Position numbers and translations under genes: made by a program. From assembly GCA_050250955.1 (NCBI GenBank), contig JBFWNR010000008.1, forward strand, positions 1 to 64,000: DNA of 64,000 bases. The letters are read 5' to 3'. The stretch is from CAWAYR01 sp050250955. GTDB taxonomy: Bacteria; Acidobacteriota; Vicinamibacteria; Vicinamibacterales; UBA2999. This document shows, piece by piece, positions 58,684 to 64,000 of the stretch. A model generated the notes under the pieces. That model worked only from the letters and a program-made list of their open reading frames with translations. It ran no database searches and was not told the DNA's origin. Position 1 is the stretch's first letter. Each line of letters opens with the position of its first letter.

Positions 58684-59742
58684 ATGCGACCTTCGAGGTG
58701 GCGGTTCCCGCTGGTGGCGGCCGGCGTCGCCCTGATGGCCGGCGGCGTGCCCGGCCTGCACGGCCAGGAGGGCTTCAAGTTCAAGAGCGGCGTCGAACTG
58801 GTCAACGTCAACGTCACGGTGACCGACCGCTCCGGCCGCTTCATCTCCGGCCTCACTCAGGACGACTTCGTCGTCTACGACGACGGGCAGCCGCAGGACA
58901 TCACCCACTTCAGCGCCGAGCGGGTCCCGGTCAGCCTCGGCATCGCGCTCGACACCAGCGGCAGCATGGCCGGCGACAAGATCGAGTCGGCCCGCCTGGC
59001 CCTCGACAGGTTCCTGCTCGAGCTGCTCGCGCCCGAGGACGACGTGTTCCTGTTCCGCTTCGGCGCCAACCCGGAGCTGGTCCACGACTGGACCACCGAC
59101 AAGCGCCTGGTCAGCCGCCGGCTCGCCCGCGTCAACCCGTCCGGCGGGACCGCGATGTACGACGCCGTGGCCGAGGCGGTGCCGATGTCGCAGGGCGGTG
59201 AACACCGCAAGAAGGCCGTGCTCATCGTCTCGGACGGCAACGACACCAACAGCCGGACCTCGGTCGGCGAGCTGAAGCAGATGATTCGCGACACCGAGGT
59301 GCTGGTCTACGCCGTCGGCATCGACGGCCAGGCCGAGACGGTGTTCGGTGGGCCGAGATCGACGCCGCCGGTCGTGCGGCCGCCGCTCGGTCTGCCCTTC
59401 CCGTTCCCGGGCAGCGGCCGCGGCCGCGGCACGCCGTGGCCGCAGGGGCCGGGGGGCGGTGGCGGGCGTGGCGGGTGGGGCGGCCGGGCCGCCGACGAGC
59501 GGGTCAACGTCGGCGCCCTGCGCGAGCTGACCGACGACAGCGGCGGGCGCACCGAGATCGTCCGCTCGGCGCGCGACCTCGACCCGGCCACGGCCAACAT
59601 CGCCGACGAGCTGAGCAAGCAGTACTACATCGGCTACCCGGCCCCGGGCCATCGCGACGGCCGCTGGCACACCATCCGGGTCGAGCTGGACCGGCCCGGC
59701 TACACGGTGCGGGCGCGGCGCGGCTACATGGCGGCGCGGTAG
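58684..59742 (+). CDS. Secreted VWFA-related protein, acidobacterial type
   Basis: 352 aa. Signal peptide (1-27, cleaved near LHGQ), then the stereotyped GVELVNVNVTVTDRSGRFI and LTQDDFVVYDDGQPQDI, then a VWA domain with an intact MIDAS (LDTSGSM, threonine in SGGTAMYDA, aspartate in VSDGNDTN). Between VWA strands lies a Pro/Gly-rich insert (~235-270). The C-terminus ends YYIGYPAPGHRDGRWHTI. The family is expanded in Acidobacteriota; ligand unknown. Confidence 0.9.
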   Translation: MRPSRWRFPLVAAGVALMAGGVPGLHGQEGFKFKSGVELVNVNVTVTDRSGRFISGLTQDDFVVYDDGQPQDITHFSAERVPVSLGIALDTSGSMAGDKIESARLALDRFLLELLAPEDDVFLFRFGANPELVHDWTTDKRLVSRRLARVNPSGGTAMYDAVAEAVPMSQGGEHRKKAVLIVSDGNDTNSRTSVGELKQMIRDTEVLVYAVGIDGQAETVFGGPRSTPPVVRPPLGLPFPFPGSGRGRGTPWPQGPGGGGGRGGWGGRAADERVNVGALRELTDDSGGRTEIVRSARDLDPATANIADELSKQYYIGYPAPGHRDGRWHTIRVELDRPGYTVRARRGYMAAR

Positions 59743-59970
59743 CGACCGGCCTTCCGTCGGCGCCTGCGTGGGTCCCCGTCTCTGCCGGACCTGCGCCGGC
59801 GCGACGCCGGCCGTTACGTGTGTGGGCCTCTACGCGACGGGCGACGCTGAAGTTCCCTCGCTTTGGGTCGCCGGATCACGTCGTCCCATCGGCCCGTCCC
59901 TCCTGGAGCACAGCACGGCACCGCACCGGCGCACGCCGAGGAATTCGGCTCCGCATCGCGGCCTTCCGGT

Positions 59971-59986
59971 TGGCACGGCACTCGCA
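59971..59986 (+). promoter_or_regulatory. Sigma-54-like promoter for the BON-domain gene
   Basis: TGGCACGGCACTCGCA matches TGGYACRNNNNTTGCW at all defined bases except one (C for the second T of the -12 box); GG and GC are exactly 10 nt apart. Transcription would start near 59997, 72 nt before the ATG at 60069. The 326-bp gap from 59743 holds no gene. Confidence 0.5.
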
Positions 59987-60068
59987 ACCTCGATTGCTGT
60001 GCGGCGCGGCCGCACCCGCCGCGACACCGGCGGCGGACACCGACATCAGTTCTTCAGGAGCCGACGTC

Positions 60069-60623
60069 ATGTTGCAGCGGATTGCCTCCCTCACCCTCGC
60101 ACTCTCGGTCATCACGGCCGGCGCGGCGGGCGCCCAGCCGGTGCGCGAGGACCTGCAGATCTTCAACGACATCTCCAGGCAGGTGCTGCGCTACACGCAG
60201 TTCACGATCTTCGACAGCGTCGACGCCGCCGTCGAGGACGGCGCCGTGGTCCTGTCGGGCTGGGTCACGATGCCCTACAAGCGCACCGACATCGAACGGC
60301 GGGTCGCCAGGGTCGACGGCGTCACCGGCGTGCGCAACGACATTCAGGTGCTGCCGGTGTCGCAGTTCGACGACGAGCTGCGTTTCCGCATCGCCCGGGC
60401 CATCTACGGCAACTCGTCGTTCTGGAACTACGCAGCGATGGCCAACCCGCCGATCCACATCGTGGTCAACCGCGGCCACGTCACCCTGACCGGCACCGTG
60501 AACAGCCAGGTCGAAAAGGTGCTGGCGCGTTCGCTGGCGGTCGGCTTCGGCGAGTTCACGGTCACCAACCAGCTGCGCACCGACGCCGAAGTCACCGCGG
60601 CACTCGAACGCATCACGGAGTGA
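60069..60623 (+). CDS. Exported BON-domain protein
   Basis: 184 aa. Signal peptide (1-22, near AGAQP) and two BON domains: ~28-100 (VDAAVEDGAVVLSGWVTMPY, RVARVDGVTGVRNDIQVLP) and ~105-180 (IHIVVNRGHVTLTGTVNSQVE). BON proteins are periplasmic and bind membranes or phospholipids, often under envelope stress (OsmY, DolP). AGGAG 8 nt upstream supports ATG 60069; longer frames extend across the promoter region. Confidence 0.9.
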   Translation: MLQRIASLTLALSVITAGAAGAQPVREDLQIFNDISRQVLRYTQFTIFDSVDAAVEDGAVVLSGWVTMPYKRTDIERRVARVDGVTGVRNDIQVLPVSQFDDELRFRIARAIYGNSSFWNYAAMANPPIHIVVNRGHVTLTGTVNSQVEKVLARSLAVGFGEFTVTNQLRTDAEVTAALERITE

Positions 60624-60632
60624 ACTGACGTT

Positions 60633-60653
60633 CTCGGGGCTCGGGGCTCGGGA
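60633..60653. repeat. Three 7-bp G-rich units between convergent genes
   Basis: CTCGGGG-CTCGGGG-CTCGGGA in the 48-bp gap between the BON gene and the convergent lipoprotein gene. It may help separate convergent transcripts. Confidence 0.7.
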
Positions 60654-60671
60654 ACGACGTCCCTTACCCAG

Positions 60672-61466
60672 TCACGGCTGCACGGGCGCGCGCGGCGCGC
60701 CCATGCGGCGCACCCACCACACGAACAGCGCCAGCGCCGCCAGCGCCAGCACCGCCATCCCCGCGAACAGCGCCAGCGTCTGGAACAGGATCGACGCCTG
60801 CTCCATGTGCACCTCGATCGCCAGGGGGTCGCCCTTGACGCGGGCGCTGAGCGGCTGCTCCCAGGCGATGATGTTGCCGCGCTCCACGGTCCGGCTCGGC
60901 GAATTGTGGAACGGCACCCGGCTGGGCAGGTGGAGACGCACGGCCACCAGCTCGTCGCCCTGCCAGCCGACGTCGCCGACGTCCTTCGCGGCCGATGCCG
61001 CCAGTTCCTGTGTGAACACCCACAACCCGCCGCGATCCACCAGCTGGTAGCGCGACCACGCGAAGGGCGCCAGCTCGCCGAGGCGGCGGATGTCATCGAC
61101 CTCGAGGCGCAGATGCACGTAGCGCCGGCCCTCGCGCCGCGACAGGCTCACCGACCCTACGCTGACTCCCGGCCCGCTGTAGAAGGCGCGGACGTCGTTG
61201 CGGTCGAGACGGGCCGCCGGATCGAGCGGCAGCGGCGCGTCGCGCAGGGCCACCAGCGCCGGCACGGCAGCGTTGACGTACACGGTGGCCGAGCCGTCGA
61301 GCCGCAGGTAGACGTCCTCTTCGTACTCGTATTTGCGGGCGATGACGTCGCCGCACCCGGCTGCCGGCACGAGCGGCAGCGCGACGAGCGCGAGACGTCC
61401 CAGGTGCAGCAACGCGCGTCGCACACGCATCCCGACGGCGCGTGGCATGGTGAGCATCTGCACCAT
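60672..61466 (-). CDS. Putative lipoprotein with a C-terminal membrane helix
   Basis: 264 aa. A lipobox-like LVPAAGC (Cys at ~38 in this start) follows a hydrophobic signal; internal methionines at 61448 and 61430 would give a more typical 26-32-residue signal and may be the true start. The mature part is beta-rich (YEYEEDVYLRLDGSATVYVN; RRYVHLRLEVDDI), then a single membrane helix (~235-255) and a short basic tail. Family not recognised; the layout recalls LppM-like lipoproteins. The gene is divergent from polA with only 17 bp between starts. Confidence 0.75.
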   Translation of the reverse strand: MVQMLTMPRAVGMRVRRALLHLGRLALVALPLVPAAGCGDVIARKYEYEEDVYLRLDGSATVYVNAAVPALVALRDAPLPLDPAARLDRNDVRAFYSGPGVSVGSVSLSRREGRRYVHLRLEVDDIRRLGELAPFAWSRYQLVDRGGLWVFTQELAASAAKDVGDVGWQGDELVAVRLHLPSRVPFHNSPSRTVERGNIIAWEQPLSARVKGDPLAIEVHMEQASILFQTLALFAGMAVLALAALALFVWWVRRMGAPRAPVQP

Positions 61467-61483
61467 AATACTGGCCTCATCTC

Positions 61484-64000
61484 ATGGCCGAGCCACGGAC
61501 GCTCTTCCTCATCGACGGCAGCAACCAGATGTATCGCGCCTACCATGCGATCCGCGGGCTGACCGGTCCGGACGGGCGCTCGACCAACGCCGTGTACGGC
61601 TTCGTCACGATGCTGCGGAAGCTGCTGGCCGATCACCACCCCGCATACATCGCGGCGTCCTTCGACCTGCCCACGGCCACGTTCCGCGACCAGATCGCCG
61701 CCGACTACAAGGCCAACCGCGCGCCGATGCCGGGCGACCTCGCTGACCAGATACCCTGGGTCCACGAAGCCTGCCGGGCGATGGGCGTGCCGATCCTCAC
61801 CAGCGAGGGTTACGAGGCCGACGACGTGATCGGCGCCCTGGCGCGCCAGGCGGCGGCGGCCGGGTTCGAGGTGGCCATCGTCACCGGCGACAAGGACTTC
61901 TTCCAGCTGGTCGGCGGCCCGATCCGCGTCTACAACCCGAAGGACGACGGCGCGTGGTTCGACGCTGCGGGCGTCAGCGAGAAGTTCGGCGTGCGGCCCG
62001 ACCAGGTGGTGGACGTCCTGGCGCTGATGGGCGACACCTCCGACAACGTCAAGGGCGTGCCCGGCATCGGCGAGAAGGGGGCTCGCGATCTCATCGCCAC
62101 CTTCGGCTCGCTCGACGCCCTGCTCGACCGCGCCGGCGAGGTCAAGGCGAAGAAGCAGCGCGACGCGCTGCAGACCTACGCCGACGATGCCCGGCTCAGC
62201 CGTCGCCTGGTGACCATCGACACCGGGGTGCCGGTGGCCTTCGAGCCCGAGGCGCTGCGCTTCCAGGGCGCATCGCGCGAGCGCTGCTACGCGCTCTTTT
62301 CCACCCTGGGCTTCCGCACCCTGGTGACCGAGTTCGCGCCGACGGCCGAGTCGGTGGCCAAGGACTACGCCGTGGTCGAGGACCTCGACGGCGTCACGGC
62401 GCTGGTCGCGGAGATCCAAACCGCCGGACGCCTGGCGCTGCACGTCCTGGCCGAAGGTGCGGCAGGAATGCGCGCCAGCCTGGCCGGGCTGGTCGTCTCC
62501 ACCGGCGCCCGGCGGGCACGCTTCCTCCCGTTCGGCGACGCCACGCTGGTCAGCGCCGCGGGGCTCGATCGCGAGGCCGCCATCGCCATCCTCAAGCCGG
62601 CGCTCGAGAACCCGGCGATCACCAAGGTCGGCCACGACCTGAAGTTCGCGGCGGTGGTGCTCGGCCGCCACGACGTCACGCTCGGCGGACTCGACCTCGA
62701 CACCATGCTGGCCGCCTACCTGCTCGACGCCTCACGCTCGAGCCAGGACCTCGAGCCGGTGGCCCTCGAACAGCTCGGCTACAAGGCGCTCACCGCCGAC
62801 GATGTGCGCGGCAAAGGGGCCAAGGCGGTGAGCTTCGCGGCGCTGCCGCCGGCGGCGCTGCTCGATTACGCGGGTGAGCGCGCCGATCTGCCCTGGCAGC
62901 TCGCCGAGCGGTTCGGCCCCGAGCTGGTGCGGGTCGGCGTGGAGCGCGTTTACCGCGACCTGGAGCTGCCACTCATCCCCATCCTCGCCGGACTCGAGCG
63001 CGTGGGGGTCCGGGTCGATACCCGGGTGCTGGGCGCTCAGGCGGCACGGCTCGAACAGGAGCTGGCGACGCTGCAGGCCGAGATCCACCGCCAGGCCGGC
63101 GAGCCGTTCAACATTGGCTCGCCGAAGCAGCTCGGCGAGGTCCTGTTCGACAAGCTGAAACTGCCGGTGCTCAAGCGCACCGGCACGACCCGCACGCCCT
63201 CCACCGCCGTCGAGGTGCTCGAAGAGCTGGCGCTCACCCACGACCTGCCCCGCCTCATCCTCGAATGGCGCAGCCTGGCGAAGCTGAAGGGCACCTACAT
63301 CGACGCCCTGCCGGCGCTGGTGCATCCGGTGACCGGGCGCGTGCACACGGTGTTCAACCAGGCGGTGGCGGCCACCGGGCGGCTGAGCAGCAGCGACCCC
63401 AATCTGCAGAACATCCCGATCCGCACCGCGATCGGCCGTGACATCCGCCGGGCGTTCGTCGCCGAGCCCGGACACCTGCTGATCTCGGCCGACTACTCGC
63501 AGATCGAGCTGCGGGTCCTGGCGCACCTGTCGGGCGACGAGACGCTGACCGCGGCCTTCGCCCGCGGCGACGACATCCACGACCAGACGGCGCTGAAGGT
63601 CTTCGGTGAGAACAGCGGCCTCGACCGCCACGAGCTGCGCCGCCGCGCCAAGATCGTCAATTACGCGCTGCTCTACGGCAAGACCGCCTTCACCCTGTCC
63701 AAGGACATCGGCGTCTCGCAACAGGCGGCGCAGCAGTTCATCGAGGCCTACTTCGCCGGCTTCCCGAAGGTGCGGGGCTACATCGACAGCACGCTCGAGG
63801 AGGCGCGGCGCTCCGGCGTGGTCCGCACCATGTTCGGCCGCCAGCGGCCGGTGCCCGAGCTGACCAGCAAGAACGGCCAGATCCGGTCGGCCGCCGAGCG
63901 CGTCGCCGTCAACATGCCGATCCAGGGCACCGCCGCCGACATCCTCAAACGGGCGATGATCGACGTCGATCGGCGGCTGCGCGGCGAACTGCCGCGCGCC
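61484..64000 (+). CDS. polA: DNA polymerase I, C-terminus missing at the window edge
   Basis: 839 codons, all open, from ATG 61484. 5' nuclease domain (1-~290; LFLIDGSNQMYRAYHA, VTGDKDFFQL, MGDTSDNVKGVPGIG) looks active. The 3'-5' exonuclease-like domain (~300-470) has lost its catalytic residues: the DxE region reads HVL (320-322), the aspartate after HDLKF is Ala389, and YAGER (462-466) has Arg for the motif III Asp. The polymerase domain has motif A ADYSQIELRVLAHLSGD and an O-helix RRRAKIVNYALLYGK with Tyr727 where E. coli has Phe762. Motif C lies beyond the edge. Confidence 0.97.
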   Translation, partial: MAEPRTLFLIDGSNQMYRAYHAIRGLTGPDGRSTNAVYGFVTMLRKLLADHHPAYIAASFDLPTATFRDQIAADYKANRAPMPGDLADQIPWVHEACRAMGVPILTSEGYEADDVIGALARQAAAAGFEVAIVTGDKDFFQLVGGPIRVYNPKDDGAWFDAAGVSEKFGVRPDQVVDVLALMGDTSDNVKGVPGIGEKGARDLIATFGSLDALLDRAGEVKAKKQRDALQTYADDARLSRRLVTIDTGVPVAFEPEALRFQGASRERCYALFSTLGFRTLVTEFAPTAESVAKDYAVVEDLDGVTALVAEIQTAGRLALHVLAEGAAGMRASLAGLVVSTGARRARFLPFGDATLVSAAGLDREAAIAILKPALENPAITKVGHDLKFAAVVLGRHDVTLGGLDLDTMLAAYLLDASRSSQDLEPVALEQLGYKALTADDVRGKGAKAVSFAALPPAALLDYAGERADLPWQLAERFGPELVRVGVERVYRDLELPLIPILAGLERVGVRVDTRVLGAQAARLEQELATLQAEIHRQAGEPFNIGSPKQLGEVLFDKLKLPVLKRTGTTRTPSTAVEVLEELALTHDLPRLILEWRSLAKLKGTYIDALPALVHPVTGRVHTVFNQAVAATGRLSSSDPNLQNIPIRTAIGRDIRRAFVAEPGHLLISADYSQIELRVLAHLSGDETLTAAFARGDDIHDQTALKVFGENSGLDRHELRRRAKIVNYALLYGKTAFTLSKDIGVSQQAAQQFIEAYFAGFPKVRGYIDSTLEEARRSGVVRTMFGRQRPVPELTSKNGQIRSAAERVAVNMPIQGTAADILKRAMIDVDRRLRGELPRA

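Overview
The window comes from a high-GC bacterium that I infer to be an acidobacterium, probably of the Vicinamibacteria (subgroup 6) type. The evidence is the start of a 16S rRNA gene at the left edge and three protein families described chiefly from Acidobacteriota: an ADOP-type duplicated orphan permease with its small PadR regulator (51875-54864), and a VWFA-related secreted protein (58684-59742). The taxon is an inference; only about 121 bases of 16S are visible.

Layout. 1-5464: the 5' end of a leftward rRNA operon with its boxA and probable promoter, tyrS behind it, then a rightward metallophosphoesterase and a large GT-C-like membrane protein. 5445-14667: a nine-gene leftward operon in the order M16 peptidase-purB-purS-purQ-small membrane protein-purL-purF-purM-purN, mostly joined by 4-8 bp overlaps. 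It covers much of de novo purine synthesis. 14869-19814: rlmN and a lipoprotein esterase (rightward), then purD-mtaB (leftward). 19971-29201: rpsU, then a rightward run of a STAS protein, a UbiA-type polyprenyl-phosphate transferase, a DUF362 protein, an unrecognised helical protein and four GT4 glycosyltransferases. This looks like a cell-surface glycan or glycolipid locus and is the best candidate here for an undescribed pathway. 29202-33591: a PDZ/multi-TM/GAF/PAS histidine kinase and an NtrC-type sigma-54 activator, preceded by a near-consensus sigma-54 promoter and upstream inverted repeats. 33768-36711: an outer-membrane barrel protein and a secreted protein. 36905-40388: glgC, eno, gpmA (carbon storage and lower glycolysis). 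40425-46565: a B12-dependent acyl-CoA mutase large subunit without its cobalamin domain, two Dpp-type ABC ATPases without permeases, a secreted protein followed by its own decayed tandem copy, and a MacB/LolD-type ATPase. 46759-51858: dodecin, then leftward ino1-aldo/keto reductase-acs, and a small methyltransferase-like gene. 51875-56650: rhodanese-PadR-ADOP and an SDR. 56867-60623: a TonB-like protein, a membrane protein, the VWA protein and a BON-domain protein with a second sigma-54-like promoter. 60672-64000: a lipoprotein and polA, which runs off the window.

How it fits together. Most of the window is housekeeping metabolism. Two threads run across it. First, the sigma-54 activator at 29202 has two plausible sigma-54 promoters in the window, one in front of its own kinase gene and one in front of the BON protein, so it may regulate envelope functions and itself. 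Second, short tracts of 7-bp G-rich tandem units recur in small gaps between genes (11806, 49921, 60633), and one such tract (26713) forms part of the coding tail of a glycosyltransferase. I saw no tRNA, CRISPR array, insertion sequence or prophage. Promoter and operator calls are by eye from consensus matches and are weaker than the gene calls.
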